From positions 84,012 through 148,011 of the forward strand of contig NZ_QNRO01000008.1 of assembly GCF_003315345.1 (NCBI RefSeq): a DNA stretch of 64,000 nucleotides, in the 5' to 3' direction. Source of the stretch: Marinobacter pelagius (GTDB lineage: Bacteria > Pseudomonadota > Gammaproteobacteria > Pseudomonadales > Oleiphilaceae). How positions within the stretch are numbered: the first letter of the stretch is position 1; the number at the start of each line of letters is the position of its first letter. Below, in pieces: positions 45,139-56,561 of the stretch. The notes below the pieces were generated by a model. The model was not told the origin of the DNA. It did no database searches and saw nothing but the letters and a program-made list of their open reading frames with translations. The translations under genes and the position numbers were made by a program.

Positions 45139-46608
45139 GTGAGTCACGAACAGATCAACCAGCACCTGTCTAACTGGACGGAGAGAGAATCCACCGCGGA
45201 AGCCATGATTCCGCTGATCGGTCGTCTCTACCGCAAAAACAACGTGGTTACGTCCGTTTATGGTCGCGCCATTATCAACCAATCGGTGATTGATATCATT
45301 CGCGCTCACCGGTTTGTGCGTCAGGTGGAAGACAGCGAGCTGTCTGTTCACGACACCCTGCCGATCCTCGAGGCGATGGACAAGCTGGATCTTGGCCGCG
45401 CCCACGTCGATATCGGCAAGCTGGCTGTGAAGTTCAAGGCTGAAGGCGGTGATCTGACCGAATTCCTCAAGCGCGAGATCGGCCCGGTGGTTGGCCAGTA
45501 TCAGGCCCAGTCAGAGGAAGACGCCCACAACGACACCAAGGACGTTGTACTCTACGGTTTCGGTCGTATCGGCCGACTGCTGGCCCGGATCCTGATCGAG
45601 AAGGCCGGCGGCGGCAACAATCTGCGCCTGCGTGCCATTGTGGTTCGTCAGGGCGGCGCCGAGAATGACCTCGAGAAGCGCGCCAGCCTGCTGCGTCGCG
45701 ATTCTGTCCACGGCCCGTTTGACGGCACCATTACTGTGGACGAGAAAGAATCTGCCCTGATCGCCAACGGCAACTACATCAAGGTGATCTACTCCGACGG
45801 TCCGGACAAGGTGGATTACACCCAGTACGACATCCACAACGCCATCGTGATCGACAACACCGGTAAGTGGCGTGACGAGGAAGGCCTGGGCCTGCACCTG
45901 AAGTCCAAGGGCGTCAGCCGGGTTATCCTGACTGCCCCGGGCAAGGGCGACATCAAGAATATCGTTTACGGCATCAACAACGACTGGATCACCGACGAGG
46001 ACAAGATCCTGTCCGCTGCCTCCTGCACCACCAACGCCATTACGCCGGTTCTGAAGGCCATTCACGACGAGTATGGCATTCAGGATGGTCACGTAGAGAC
46101 TGTGCACTCCTACACCAACGACCAGAACCTGATCGATAACTACCACAAGGGTAGCCGTCGTGGCCGCAGTGCCCCGCTGAACATGGTTATCACCGAGACC
46201 GGTGCCGCCAAGGCCGTCGCCAAGGCTCTGCCGGAGCTGAAGGGCAAGCTGAGCGGTAACGCCATCCGGGTACCGACTCCGAACGTTTCCATGGCCATCC
46301 TGAACCTGAACCTGGACAAGGATGTTACCGTGGAAGGCGTGAACGAGTACCTGCGTGACATGGCGCTGCACTCCGAGCTGCAGAAACAGATCGACTTCGT
46401 GAACTCACCGGAAGTGGTTTCCACCGACTTTGTCGGCTCACGCCACGCCGGCATCGTGGATGCCCAGGCGACCATTGCCAGCGGCAAGCGCCTGATCCTG
46501 TACGTGTGGTACGACAACGAGTTCGGCTATAGCGCCCAGGTGGTTCGCTGCGTGAACCAGATGGCGGGTGTGACTTACCCCATCTTCCCGAAGCGCGCCC
46601 GCGACTAA
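45139..46608 (+). CDS. gap: Glyceraldehyde-3-phosphate dehydrogenase, long form
   Basis: A GAPDH of about 489 residues, roughly 130 more at the N-terminus than the glycolytic enzyme. The Rossmann motif is GFGRIGR (about 140-146) and the catalytic cysteine is in SAASCTTNAITP (about Cys296); SYTNDQNLIDNYHKGSRRGR and WYDNEFGYSAQ are also present. The extension (SHEQINQHLSNWTERES onward) is helical. The GTG at 45139 is chosen because AGAGG ends 8 bases before it; another GTG at 45118 lacks such a site. P. aeruginosa PA3001 has, as I recall, the same long form between mfd and nqr. A role in gluconeogenesis is likely but inferred. Confidence 0.92.
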   Translation: MSHEQINQHLSNWTERESTAEAMIPLIGRLYRKNNVVTSVYGRAIINQSVIDIIRAHRFVRQVEDSELSVHDTLPILEAMDKLDLGRAHVDIGKLAVKFKAEGGDLTEFLKREIGPVVGQYQAQSEEDAHNDTKDVVLYGFGRIGRLLARILIEKAGGGNNLRLRAIVVRQGGAENDLEKRASLLRRDSVHGPFDGTITVDEKESALIANGNYIKVIYSDGPDKVDYTQYDIHNAIVIDNTGKWRDEEGLGLHLKSKGVSRVILTAPGKGDIKNIVYGINNDWITDEDKILSAASCTTNAITPVLKAIHDEYGIQDGHVETVHSYTNDQNLIDNYHKGSRRGRSAPLNMVITETGAAKAVAKALPELKGKLSGNAIRVPTPNVSMAILNLNLDKDVTVEGVNEYLRDMALHSELQKQIDFVNSPEVVSTDFVGSRHAGIVDAQATIASGKRLILYVWYDNEFGYSAQVVRCVNQMAGVTYPIFPKRARD

Positions 46609-46645
46609 GGTCGTAGCGCCGATTCGGCGCGATGTACTGCGAAGA

Positions 46646-46676
46646 ACCCCGGTAGCCTCGGCTGCCGGGGTTTTTT
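46646..46676 (+). terminator. Intrinsic terminator of gap
   Basis: The stem AACCCCGGTAGCC/GGCTGCCGGGGTT (one wobble pair) with a 3-base TCG loop runs into six T (46671-46676), 38 bases after the gap stop. It is a strong rho-independent terminator. Confidence 0.92.
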
Positions 46677-46712
46677 ACTGCTTTCGGGGTACAAAACCAT
46701 TCCGGTTTCTGG

Positions 46713-46741
46713 TGGAAATAGGTTTCCTTAATCTCTATAAT
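46713..46741 (+). promoter_or_regulatory. Candidate nqr operon promoter
   Basis: A perfect -10 TATAAT (46736-46741) with a 17-base spacer and -35 TGGAAA (46713-46718, 4 of 6). It lies downstream of the gap terminator and leaves a leader of about 180 bases before nqrA. This and the stem-loop account for the 322-base gene-free interval. Confidence 0.65.
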
Positions 46742-46791
46742 TGGCGCGATTTTGGGTATGTCTGGCACCCCGTTTCTCATCTTTTCCTGCG

Positions 46792-46828
46792 TCAAATGCC
46801 TGGCAGCAGCAATTGCTGCGGTATTTGA
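46792..46828 (+). promoter_or_regulatory. Stem-loop in the nqr leader
   Basis: An outer stem TCAAATGCC/GGTATTTGA (9 pairs, one G-U) encloses a 5-base bulge and an inner perfect palindrome GCAGCAATTGCTGC (46806-46819). It lies about 100 bases before nqrA and has no T-tract, so it is not an intrinsic terminator. It could be an RNA structure or a DNA operator. Confidence 0.45.
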
Positions 46829-46903
46829 GTCAAGTGGTGCAGCGTTCTGGCGCAGTCCGCCAGGAAATCTGGGCCGCAGGGGCCGGGCGTTGAGAATCCT
46901 TAG

Positions 46904-48277
<1,374 letters not shown>

Positions 48278-48281
48278 TACG

Positions 48282-49490
48282 ATGGCAATCCGACAGTTTC
48301 TCGATGGAATCGAGCATCATTTTGAAAAAGGTGGCAAGTACGAGCGCTGGTATGCGCTGTATGAAGCCGTCGACACCATTTTCTATTCGCCTTCGAGCGT
48401 AACCTCCACGACCTCCCATGTGCGTGACGGAATTGATCTCAAGCGCATCATGATCACTGTGTGGTTGTGTACCTTCCCGGCCATGTTCTTCGGTATGTGG
48501 AACATCGGTTATCAGGCCAACAGCTTCCTGGCGGCCAACCCGGACGCCATGGTGGCTGACGGTGGTCTGCGCACGGCCTTCATTCAGGCTCTGGCGGTAA
48601 CCGGCGCCGGTGCCGGAATGTGGGACAACTTCGTCTACGGCCTGGCGTACTTCGTGCCCATTTACTTCGTCACTTTCGTGGTTGGTGGTTTCTGGGAAGT
48701 ACTGTTCGCCACCGTTCGTCGCCACGAAGTGAACGAAGGCTTCTTCGTGACTTCCGTGCTCTTTGCCCTGATCTGCCCGCCCACCATCCCGTTGTGGCAG
48801 GTGGCCCTGGGTATCACCTTCGGTGTGGTCATTGGCAAGGAAGTGTTCGGTGGTACCGGCAAGAACTTCCTGAACCCGGCCCTGACCGGTCGTGCGTTCC
48901 TGTACTTTGCCTATCCGGCGCAGATCTCCGGTGACACCATCTGGACGGCAGTTGACGGTTTCAGTGGTGCCACGGCCCTGAGCTGGGCGGCCTCCGGCGG
49001 TCTGGACGCGCTCAAGGAACAGATCGGATGGATGAACGCCTTCGTGGGTACCATTCAGGGTTCCATGGGTGAGACCTCCACCATTGCCATTCTTATTGGT
49101 GGTCTGATCCTTCTGGTCATGAAGATTGCCTCCTACCGAATCGTCGGTGGTGTGATGATCGGCATGATTGCCATGTCGCTGCTACTGAATCTGATCGGTT
49201 CCGATACCAACCCCATGTTTGAAGTGCCGGCACACTGGCATCTTGTCATGGGCGGCTTCGCTTTCGGGATGATGTTCATGGCCACGGACCCGGTGTCTGC
49301 CTCCATGACCAACACCGGGCGTTGGTGCTTCGGCATTATGGTGGGCGTCATGACTGTTCTTATCCGTGTGGTGAATCCTGCATTCCCGGAAGGGATCATG
49401 CTAGCGATTCTGTTCTCCAATCTGTTCGCGCCCCTGATCGACCATTTCGTGGTCCAGGCCAACATCAAACGGAGGCTTGCACGTGGCTAA
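48282..49490 (+). CDS. nqrB: Na+-translocating NADH:quinone reductase subunit B
   Basis: A 402-residue polytopic subunit carrying covalent FMN and, in studied enzymes, riboflavin. The FMN attachment threonine is in DGFSGATAL. Glycine-rich membrane motifs ([24 protein letters not shown]) match the family. It starts 4 bases after nqrA. Confidence 0.98.
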   Translation: MAIRQFLDGIEHHFEKGGKYERWYALYEAVDTIFYSPSSVTSTTSHVRDGIDLKRIMITVWLCTFPAMFFGMWNIGYQANSFLAANPDAMVADGGLRTAFIQALAVTGAGAGMWDNFVYGLAYFVPIYFVTFVVGGFWEVLFATVRRHEVNEGFFVTSVLFALICPPTIPLWQVALGITFGVVIGKEVFGGTGKNFLNPALTGRAFLYFAYPAQISGDTIWTAVDGFSGATALSWAASGGLDALKEQIGWMNAFVGTIQGSMGETSTIAILIGGLILLVMKIASYRIVGGVMIGMIAMSLLLNLIGSDTNPMFEVPAHWHLVMGGFAFGMMFMATDPVSASMTNTGRWCFGIMVGVMTVLIRVVNPAFPEGIMLAILFSNLFAPLIDHFVVQANIKRRLARG

Positions 49491-50286
49491 ATCGAAGGAA
49501 ACCGTTACCAGGACGGTCATTGTTGCCCTGGTACTGAGCGTATTCTTCTCGGTGATCGTGTCCACCGCAGCTGTTACGCTCAAGCCGCTTCAGGTTAAGA
49601 ACCAGAACCTGAACATCAAGACCAACATCCTTGCAGCAGCCGACATGCTGCCGCAAGCCGCGAGTCCTCAGGAGATCGAGGAGGCTTTCGCCCGGTTCGA
49701 GGTCAAACTGGTCAACCTCAAGACCGGTGAGTATGTCGATCCGGACTACGTGGGCGTCCAGGACCCCATGAAGTACGACATGTACAAGGCCGCATCCAAT
49801 CCTGAGCTGTCAACCGATATTCCCGCCGATCAGGATCAAGCCGGCATCGGACGTCGTCCGGACGTCGCCAAGGTGTATATCCTGCGGGAGAATGGTGAGC
49901 TCCAGAAAGTGGTGCTGCCGATCCATGGTTATGGCTTGTGGTCCACGCTCTATGGTTTTGTCTCCCTGAAGGGCGATGCCAACACCATTGAAGGTCTGGG
50001 CTTCTACCAGCATGCAGAAACCCCGGGTCTCGGTGGTGAGGTGGACAACCCACGCTGGAAAGCCCAGTGGGAGGGTAAGGTGGTATACGGCGAGAACATG
50101 ACCGAGCCACAGATTAAGCTGGTCAAGGGTGGTGTCAACGAGAACACCCGGAACAAGGAGCACAAGATCGATGCCCTTTCCGGTGCTACGCTGACCAGCC
50201 GGGGCGTTGAAAACCTGGTGGACTACTGGTTGGGTGACCGTGGCTACGCCCAGTACCTTAAAAACTTGCGTCAAGGGGAGGTCTGA
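49483..50286 (+). CDS. nqrC: Na+-translocating NADH:quinone reductase subunit C
   Basis: A 267-residue subunit with one N-terminal helix (about 10-30) and a periplasmic FMN domain; the flavinylation motif is [11 protein letters not shown], modified by ApbE. GTG at 49483 is preferred as start because GGAGG lies 7 bases upstream; a TTG two codons earlier is too close. The start overlaps the nqrB stop by 8 bases. Confidence 0.97.
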   Translation: MAKSKETVTRTVIVALVLSVFFSVIVSTAAVTLKPLQVKNQNLNIKTNILAAADMLPQAASPQEIEEAFARFEVKLVNLKTGEYVDPDYVGVQDPMKYDMYKAASNPELSTDIPADQDQAGIGRRPDVAKVYILRENGELQKVVLPIHGYGLWSTLYGFVSLKGDANTIEGLGFYQHAETPGLGGEVDNPRWKAQWEGKVVYGENMTEPQIKLVKGGVNENTRNKEHKIDALSGATLTSRGVENLVDYWLGDRGYAQYLKNLRQGEV

Positions 50287-50288
50287 TC

Positions 50289-50954
50289 ATGGCGACTACA
50301 TCAGCCAAGCAGGTCCTGTTCGAACCGATATTCAGTAATAACCCGATCGCCCTGCAGATTCTCGGTATCTGTTCGGCGCTGGCGGTGACCTCCAGTCTGA
50401 ACGTGACGATTGTCATGTGTATTTCAGTTATTGCGGTAACCGCATTCTCCAACCTGGCGGTGTCCCTCATTCGCAGCCAGATTCCGGGCAGTATCCGGAT
50501 CATTGTGCAGATGACCATCATTGCATCGCTGGTTATCGTGGTGGATCAGCTGCTGAAAGCCTATGCCTATGAGATCAGCAAGCAGTTGTCGGTCTTTGTC
50601 GGGCTGATTATCACCAACTGTATCGTTATGGGCCGTGCGGAAGGTTTTGCCATGCAGAACGGGCCATGGCTCAGTTTCCTTGACGGTGTCGGCAACGGTC
50701 TGGGTTACTCGGTTCTGCTGCTGTTCGTGGGTTTCTGGCGCGAACTGTTCGGCTCCGGCTCCCTGTTCGGCTATACCATCCTGTCACCGGTGAACGAGGG
50801 CGGCTGGTATGTCACCAACGGTCTGCTGCTGTTGCCGCCGAGTGCGTTCTTCATTATCGGCCTGAGCATCTGGGCGCTGCGCACCTGGAAGCCAGAGCAG
50901 GTGGAAGAGCCTGATTACAAGCTGTCTGCCCATAAAGCCCGGGAGGCCTTCTGA
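50289..50954 (+). CDS. nqrD: Na+-translocating NADH:quinone reductase subunit D
   Basis: A hydrophobic 221-residue subunit with about six helices; [20 protein letters not shown] and [20 protein letters not shown] are the family segments, the latter with the cysteine that helps ligate the intramembrane iron centre. It starts 2 bases after nqrC and shares one base with nqrE. Confidence 0.98.
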   Translation: MATTSAKQVLFEPIFSNNPIALQILGICSALAVTSSLNVTIVMCISVIAVTAFSNLAVSLIRSQIPGSIRIIVQMTIIASLVIVVDQLLKAYAYEISKQLSVFVGLIITNCIVMGRAEGFAMQNGPWLSFLDGVGNGLGYSVLLLFVGFWRELFGSGSLFGYTILSPVNEGGWYVTNGLLLLPPSAFFIIGLSIWALRTWKPEQVEEPDYKLSAHKAREAF

Positions 50955-51562
50955 TGGAACATTATCTGAGTCTTCTTGTACAGGCGGTTTTCATTGAAAA
51001 CATGGCGCTGGCTTTCTTCCTGGGGATGTGCACTTTCATCGCCATCTCCAAGAAGATCGAGGCTGCCATTGGCCTGGGTATTGCGGTGGTCGTGGTACTG
51101 ACCATCACAGTGCCGGTGAACAATCTTATCTACAACTATGTACTTCGGGAAGGTGCGTTGGACTGGGCCGGTATGCCCGGTACGGACCTGAGCTTCCTGG
51201 GTCTGATCACCTACATCGGTGTAATCGCCGCGATCGTACAGATCATGGAGATGGTGCTGGACAAGTACATCCCTGCTCTCTACGCGGCGCTGGGTGTGTT
51301 CCTGCCGCTGATCACCGTAAACTGCGCGATCCTTGGTGCCGCGCTGTTTATGGTTGAGCGTGATTACAACTTTGGCGAGAGCGTGGTATTCGGCTTCGGT
51401 GCGGGCCTCGGTTGGGCGCTGGCGATTGTTGCCCTGGCCGGAATTCGCGAGAAGCTGAAGTACAGTGATGTGCCTCCGGGCCTGCGTGGCCTGGGTATCA
51501 CATTCATTACGGTTGGTCTGATGTCCCTGGGCTTTATGTCCTTTTCCGGCATCTCCCTCTAA
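50954..51562 (+). CDS. nqrE: Na+-translocating NADH:quinone reductase subunit E
   Basis: A 202-residue membrane subunit related to NqrD by duplication, with inverted topology. Family segments include [20 protein letters not shown] and [20 protein letters not shown], each contributing a cysteine to the iron centre. Confidence 0.98.
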   Translation: MEHYLSLLVQAVFIENMALAFFLGMCTFIAISKKIEAAIGLGIAVVVVLTITVPVNNLIYNYVLREGALDWAGMPGTDLSFLGLITYIGVIAAIVQIMEMVLDKYIPALYAALGVFLPLITVNCAILGAALFMVERDYNFGESVVFGFGAGLGWALAIVALAGIREKLKYSDVPPGLRGLGITFITVGLMSLGFMSFSGISL

Positions 51563-51598
51563 CCCACCGGTGATTCGGTTTAACGAGAAGGCGAGACC

Positions 51599-52822
51599 AT
51601 GAGTGCAATTATTCTTGGCGTGGTCATGTTCACCGTTATCGTTCTGGCGCTGGTCGCGATTATTCTCGCGGCCCGCTCCAGGCTGGTAAGCACCGGTGAC
51701 GTGACCATCGAAATCAATGACGATCCCGAGCATACGCTCAAGACCAGTGCCGGCGGCAAGCTGCTGGGCACACTGGCGAACAGCGGTATCTACCTGTCCT
51801 CCGCCTGTGGTGGCGGTGGCACCTGCGCCCAGTGCAAGTGCAAGGTTCTGGACGGTGGCGGCGCAATGCTGCCCACGGAAAAGACCCACTTCACCAACCG
51901 GGAAGAGAAGGAAGGCTGGCGCCTGTCCTGCCAGGTTCCGGTGAAGCAGGACATGAAAATCGAGGTTCCCGAAGAGTTCTTCGGCGTGAAGAAGTGGGAG
52001 TGTGAGGTTGTCTCCAATCACAACGTTGCCACCTTCATCAAGGAACTGGTCCTGAAACTGCCGGAAGGCGAGGAAGTGGACTTCCGCGCCGGTGGTTACG
52101 TGCAGCTGGAGTGTCCTCCCTACGAAATCGATTTCAAGGATTTCGATATCGAGGAGGAGTTCCACGAGGATTGGGACAAACACAACATCTGGCGTTATAA
52201 GGCCGTGAACAAAGAAGACACCATCCGTGCGTACTCCATGGCGAACTACCCGGAGGAAAAAGGTGTACTCAAGTTCAATATCCGAATTGCCACGCCGCCT
52301 CCGGGTACCGACCACCCGCCGGGTATCATGTCCAGTTACGTGTTCAACCTGAAGCCGGGTGATAAGGTTACCGTCATGGGACCGTTCGGTGAGTTCTTCG
52401 CCAAGAAGACCGACGCTGAAATGGTATTCATTGGCGGGGGGGCCGGTATGGCCCCGATGCGTTCCCACATCTTCGACCAGCTCAAGCGCCTGAACTCCAA
52501 GCGCAAGATCAGCTTCTGGTACGGTGCACGGAGTGTCCGCGAGATGTTCTACGTGGAAGACTTCGATATGCTGCAGGAAGAGAACGAGAACTTCGAGTGG
52601 CATGTGGCACTGTCCGATGCGCTTCCGGAAGACAACTGGGAAGGCCCGACCGGCTTTATCCATAACGTGTTGTACGAAAACTATCTGAAGGACCATCCGG
52701 CACCCGAGGATTGTGAGTTCTACATGTGTGGGCCCCCCATCATGAACGCCTCGGTCATCAAGATGCTCAAGGATCTTGGTGTTGAGGACGAAAATATCAT
52801 GCTGGATGACTTCGGGGGTTAA
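51599..52822 (+). CDS. nqrF: Na+-translocating NADH:quinone reductase subunit F
   Basis: The NADH-oxidising subunit (407 residues): one N-terminal helix, a 2Fe-2S ferredoxin domain ([14 protein letters not shown] plus a later Cys in WRLSCQV), an FAD domain ([12 protein letters not shown]) and an NADH domain ([28 protein letters not shown]). Electrons enter the complex here. It follows nqrE by 36 bases. Confidence 0.98.
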   Translation: MSAIILGVVMFTVIVLALVAIILAARSRLVSTGDVTIEINDDPEHTLKTSAGGKLLGTLANSGIYLSSACGGGGTCAQCKCKVLDGGGAMLPTEKTHFTNREEKEGWRLSCQVPVKQDMKIEVPEEFFGVKKWECEVVSNHNVATFIKELVLKLPEGEEVDFRAGGYVQLECPPYEIDFKDFDIEEEFHEDWDKHNIWRYKAVNKEDTIRAYSMANYPEEKGVLKFNIRIATPPPGTDHPPGIMSSYVFNLKPGDKVTVMGPFGEFFAKKTDAEMVFIGGGAGMAPMRSHIFDQLKRLNSKRKISFWYGARSVREMFYVEDFDMLQEENENFEWHVALSDALPEDNWEGPTGFIHNVLYENYLKDHPAPEDCEFYMCGPPIMNASVIKMLKDLGVEDENIMLDDFGG

Positions 52823-52831
52823 TCTACTGAG

Positions 52832-53881
52832 ATGACATCCTGCATGTTACGACCCGTCAGGGTGGCCCTGGCCAGCGCCTTTGTGGTGCTGGCCCTGGCC
52901 GCTCTGGCGGGTTGTTCGTTTGAGCCCGATGAAAAAGTCTGGGAAATCTCCGGTGGCGTGTTCGGTACCACCTACCACATCAATGTCGTATTGACCGATG
53001 ACCAGCAACGTCTGGAGAATCTGGCCAAAGGCATCGAGGCCGAGCTGGAAAAGGTGGATGCTGCCATGTCGACCTGGCGGCAGGATTCCGAGCTGTCGGG
53101 ACTGAACCGGATGTCAGACCAGAGTGATTGGGTTGCGATTTCCGAACCGCTCCATGAGGTCCTTGCCAAGGCCATAGAGGTCTCCGAACTCACCGACGGT
53201 GCCTTTGATGTAACCGTGGGCCCGGTGGTCAATCTCTGGGGGTTCGGCCCCGAGGCCCGGCCGGAGCAGATTCCGGAGGAGCAGGAACTGGCCCGTGTCT
53301 TGTCATCCACCGGCTACGAAAAGCTGGAGCTTCGGGATGAGCCGCCGGCAGTTCGGGCAGACAAACCGCAATACATTGATCTTTCAGCGATTGCGAAAGG
53401 TTACGGTGTGGATGCGGTGGCGCGTTACCTCGACAGTGAAGGTGTGAACGCTTACCTCGTAGAGATCGGCGGTGAAGTCCGTGTGCAGGGGCGCAAGCCG
53501 GGTGGTGATGCCTGGCGGCTGGCCATTGAACAGCCTGTATCGGAAGGCCGGGAGGTCAACCGCGTGGTTGCTCTCGAGAACAAGGCAATGGCGACGTCTG
53601 GAGATTATCGTAACTATTACGAATCGGAAGGGCAGCGTTATTCCCATACAATTGATCCTGAGACGGGAAAACCCATCACCCATAACCTGGCCTCAGTGAG
53701 CGTTTTGGCGGAAGACTGCATGACCGCGGACGCACTGGCCACGGGCTTCAACGTGATGGGCTTCGAGCGGGCTCAGGAGTTGGCAACACGGGAGAATATC
53801 CCCGCCTATTTTATTATCAGGACGGAAAACGGCTTTGAAACGCATCAGACGCCGGCCTTTTCCTCCTATGTGATCCAGTAA
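52832..53881 (+). CDS. apbE: FAD:protein FMN transferase ApbE
   Basis: ApbE attaches FMN to threonines of NqrB and NqrC on the periplasmic side. The 349-residue protein is a lipoprotein: the lipobox LAGC places the modified Cys at residue 28. Family motifs are VFGTTYHINV, MSTWRQDSELSGLN, DLSAIAKGYGVDAVARYL and SHTIDPETGKP. It lies 9 bases after nqrF. Confidence 0.97.
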   Translation: MTSCMLRPVRVALASAFVVLALAALAGCSFEPDEKVWEISGGVFGTTYHINVVLTDDQQRLENLAKGIEAELEKVDAAMSTWRQDSELSGLNRMSDQSDWVAISEPLHEVLAKAIEVSELTDGAFDVTVGPVVNLWGFGPEARPEQIPEEQELARVLSSTGYEKLELRDEPPAVRADKPQYIDLSAIAKGYGVDAVARYLDSEGVNAYLVEIGGEVRVQGRKPGGDAWRLAIEQPVSEGREVNRVVALENKAMATSGDYRNYYESEGQRYSHTIDPETGKPITHNLASVSVLAEDCMTADALATGFNVMGFERAQELATRENIPAYFIIRTENGFETHQTPAFSSYVIQ

Positions 53882-53893
53882 AGGGAGGACAAC

Positions 53894-54142
53894 ATGGGTA
53901 CCTTTCTTCTTGTTTTGTTCATCGTAATTTCGCTTGTCGCGGCCATGTCGATCGGCGTCATTTTCGGTCGGAAACCAATCAGCGGAACCTGTGGTGGCAT
54001 TGGTGCCCTGGGTATCAGCACTTCCTGCGACATCTGTGGCGGCAATACCCGGAAGTGCAAGGAAGAGAATGAGCGGCTTGAGAGCGAAGCGAAAGGCGCT
54101 GATGATCTCGCCTACGATGCTTCCAGCAGGGATCGCCACTGA
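53894..54142 (+). CDS. nqrM: NqrM maturation factor
   Basis: An 82-residue protein with one N-terminal helix and a cysteine cluster (TCGGIGALGISTSCDICGG, then RKCKEEN). NqrM is required for iron delivery or assembly of the NqrDE iron centre. It ends the nqr operon. The 79 bases before sthA hold no clear terminator. Confidence 0.95.
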   Translation: MGTFLLVLFIVISLVAAMSIGVIFGRKPISGTCGGIGALGISTSCDICGGNTRKCKEENERLESEAKGADDLAYDASSRDRH

Positions 54143-54221
54143 TCGGAATGCCGCTGACCGGGGCACAGGATCAATAATCAGAATCAAATTTTTACGACGT
54201 AGATAAGGAGTTACTGCGCGC

Positions 54222-55613
54222 ATGGCAGAACATCATTACGACGTCGTCGTTATCGGCGCTGGTCCGTCCGGCGAAGGCGCGGCGATGAATGCGACCAAAC
54301 ACGGCAAACGTGTCGCGATCATTGAAGACAAGCCGACGGTTGGCGGTAACTGCACCCACTGGGGCACCATCCCTTCCAAGGCGCTGCGTCACTCGGTCAA
54401 GCAGATCATCACGTTCAACACCAACCAGATGTTCCGTGATATCGGCGAACCGCGCTGGTTCTCCTTCCCGAGGGTTCTCCAGAACGCGCAGAAAGTGATC
54501 GGCAAGCAGGTCAAGCTGCGCACCCAGTTCTATTCCCGCAACCGGGTGGACCTGATCAACGGCCGCGCCTCGTTCCTGGACCGGAACCGGCTCGAGGTTC
54601 GTGGTAACAAGTCCGTCGAGACCCTGCATTTCAAGCAGGCCATCGTTGCCACCGGCTCCCGTCCGTACCTGCCGCCCGACGTGGATTTCCGCCACCATCG
54701 GATCTACAATTCCGACACCATCCTGAACCTGTCACATACGCCGCGCACCCTGATCATCTATGGCGCGGGTGTCATCGGCTCCGAGTATGCGTCGATTTTT
54801 GCTGGTCTGGGCGTCAAGGTGGACCTGATCAACCCGGGTAGCCGCCTGCTGTCGTTCCTGGATGACGAGATCTCCGACGCGCTGAGCTACCACCTGCGCA
54901 ACAACGGCGTGCTGGTGCGTCACAACGAGCAATACGAGTCTGTGGTGGGGGATGACCATGGCGTGGTGCTGTCGCTGCAGTCCGGCAAGAAGATCCGTGC
55001 CGATGCCTTCCTGTGGTGTAACGGCCGTACCGGCAACACCGACAGCCTGAGCCTCGAGAACATCGACCTGGTTCCCAACGGCCGTGGCCAGCTCGCTGTG
55101 GATGAGCACTACCGGACGGAAGTAGAGAATATCTACGCGGTTGGCGATGTGATCGGCTGGCCCAGCCTCGCCAGTGCTGCCTACGACCAGGGGCGTTCCG
55201 CGTCTTCGGATATTGTGAAGGACGAATACTTCCGGTTCGTATCTGACGTACCGACCGGCATCTACACCATTCCGGAGATCAGTTCCGTGGGCAAGACCGA
55301 GCGCGAACTGACCGAAGCCAGGGTGCCTTACGAAGTGGGCCAGGCCTTCTTCAAGGACCTCGCCCGCGCCCAGATCACCGGCGAAGCGGTGGGCATGCTG
55401 AAGATCCTGTTCCACCGGGAAACCCGCGAGATCTTGGGTATCCACTGCTTCGGTGACCAGGCCGCCGAGATCGTCCACATCGGCCAGGCCATCATGAACC
55501 AGGAAGGGGAGGCCAACTCCCTGAACTACTTCATCAACACCACCTTCAACTACCCGACCATGGCCGAGGCCTACCGGGTAGCGGCGTTGAATGGGCTGAA
55601 CCGGATTTTCTGA
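54222..55613 (+). CDS. sthA: Soluble pyridine nucleotide transhydrogenase
   Basis: A 463-residue FAD enzyme that moves hydride between NADPH and NAD+. The FAD site is [20 protein letters not shown], and the family-specific [19 protein letters not shown] replaces the redox CxxxxC of lipoamide dehydrogenases. The second Rossmann motif is [19 protein letters not shown]. An AAGGAG site lies about 11 bases upstream, slightly far from the ATG. Confidence 0.98.
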   Translation: MAEHHYDVVVIGAGPSGEGAAMNATKHGKRVAIIEDKPTVGGNCTHWGTIPSKALRHSVKQIITFNTNQMFRDIGEPRWFSFPRVLQNAQKVIGKQVKLRTQFYSRNRVDLINGRASFLDRNRLEVRGNKSVETLHFKQAIVATGSRPYLPPDVDFRHHRIYNSDTILNLSHTPRTLIIYGAGVIGSEYASIFAGLGVKVDLINPGSRLLSFLDDEISDALSYHLRNNGVLVRHNEQYESVVGDDHGVVLSLQSGKKIRADAFLWCNGRTGNTDSLSLENIDLVPNGRGQLAVDEHYRTEVENIYAVGDVIGWPSLASAAYDQGRSASSDIVKDEYFRFVSDVPTGIYTIPEISSVGKTERELTEARVPYEVGQAFFKDLARAQITGEAVGMLKILFHRETREILGIHCFGDQAAEIVHIGQAIMNQEGEANSLNYFINTTFNYPTMAEAYRVAALNGLNRIF

Positions 55614-55623
55614 GAAAGTTGGT

Positions 55624-55658
55624 GGGGTCTGAAGAAAGCCTTCTTCTGACCCCTTTTT
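55624..55658 (+). terminator. REP-like palindrome acting as likely sthA terminator
   Basis: The first palindrome of cluster 2 (55624-55653; 13-base arms GGGGTCTGAAGAA and TTCTTCTGACCCC, one mismatch) is followed directly by five T (55654-55658), 10 bases after the sthA stop. It fits an intrinsic terminator made from a repeat element. Confidence 0.6.
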
Positions 55659-55773
55659 CAACCTCGGAGTTAGGCGCCAACTTGGGGTCAGATGAAGGTT
55701 TTCATCAGACCCCTGTGCCTACCCTCAGGCCCGGCCTTCCCCCGGGGTCAGATGAAAGCCTTCATCTGACCCC
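55624..55773. repeat. REP-like palindromic cluster 2 (three 30-bp elements, 60-bp period)
   Basis: Elements at 55624-55653, 55684-55713 and 55744-55773 belong to the same family as cluster 1 (arms GGGGTC(A/T)GA(A/T)GAA). The period is exactly 60 bases. The second element carries the TCAGACCCC variant arm, as does the second element of cluster 1. The third lies inside the coding region of the glycerophosphodiesterase gene. Confidence 0.85.
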
Positions 55774-56561
55774 ATCTTCACCTCACTCTCAGCCTCAGGG
55801 CTTGTCTCCTCCCTGACCGGCAACTGCAACAACGCCCGTGCCCGGTTATCAAAGAACATCCGGGTACTGGTCGGGTAGTCGGTAATAATGCTATCCACCC
55901 CCAGATCCTCCAGCTGCAGCATGTCGTGGATCCGGTTCACGGTCCACGTGGACACATGCATACCCCGGCGATGGGCCAGCTCGACCATGTCCTTGCTCAG
56001 AATTTTCCAGTTGGCGCAGAAGTAGTCGCAACCCAGCCGGGTGGCGATGTTAAGGGGCCGGGGGAACTTTCGTTCGGCCACCAGCCCGGTGCGGATTTTC
56101 TTGTCGCGGCGACGGATTTCCCGAAGAAACCAGGGGTCACTGGAGGTCACGGCGGCCCGCTGGTACAGGTCCCGGTGCTGGATGATCTCGGTGAGCCGGT
56201 TGCACAGGACATTCAGGCGCTGCCGGGCATCCTTTTTGACCTCGATCTGAAGGTGCTCCAGGTCATCAAACTGATCCAGCAGCTGTTCCAGGGTCGGAAT
56301 GCCCACTTTGCGGGGCCATGAACTGGTGTTCCGGCGTGCATCCATATCCGCCAGTTCGGCCGCGGTGTAGTTGCACACCCCGCCTTTGGCGCCAGTGGTC
56401 CGATCCACGGTCAGGTCATGGACCAGCACCGGGATGCCGTCTTTCGATAGCACTACATCCAGCTCGAAATGCCGTATGCCGTGGCGATAGGCGTGAATGA
56501 ATCCGGGGAGGGTATTCTCCGGGGCCTCTCCCTTGGCGCCCCGGTGCCCGTAAACGATCAT
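55725..56561 (-). CDS. ugpQ: Glycerophosphodiester phosphodiesterase
   Basis: A GDPD-family enzyme (278 residues) that hydrolyses glycerophosphodiesters to glycerol-3-phosphate and alcohol. Active-site motifs are [18 protein letters not shown] and [17 protein letters not shown], with DRTTG next. No signal peptide, so it is cytoplasmic and UgpQ-like. The last 16 residues are odd: residues 263-273 ([11 protein letters not shown]) are encoded by a REP-like palindrome, so the natural C-terminus has probably been replaced or extended. It overlaps the aroF start region by 4 bases. Confidence 0.9.
   Translation of the reverse strand: MIVYGHRGAKGEAPENTLPGFIHAYRHGIRHFELDVVLSKDGIPVLVHDLTVDRTTGAKGGVCNYTAAELADMDARRNTSSWPRKVGIPTLEQLLDQFDDLEHLQIEVKKDARQRLNVLCNRLTEIIQHRDLYQRAAVTSSDPWFLREIRRRDKKIRTGLVAERKFPRPLNIATRLGCDYFCANWKILSKDMVELAHRRGMHVSTWTVNRIHDMLQLEDLGVDSIITDYPTSTRMFFDNRARALLQLPVREETSPEAESEVKMGSDEGFHLTPGEGRA

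Noticed and set aside
50915..52696. 593-codon open frame antisense to nqrE-nqrF
   Set aside because: It spans two well-supported sense genes and their gap and has no family features.
55624..55773. Possible mini-CRISPR array (three 30-base repeats at a 60-base period)
   Set aside because: Each repeat is a full-length palindrome, repeats vary, the same family occurs at 3588-3778 with other spacing and related spacers, and no cas gene is present.
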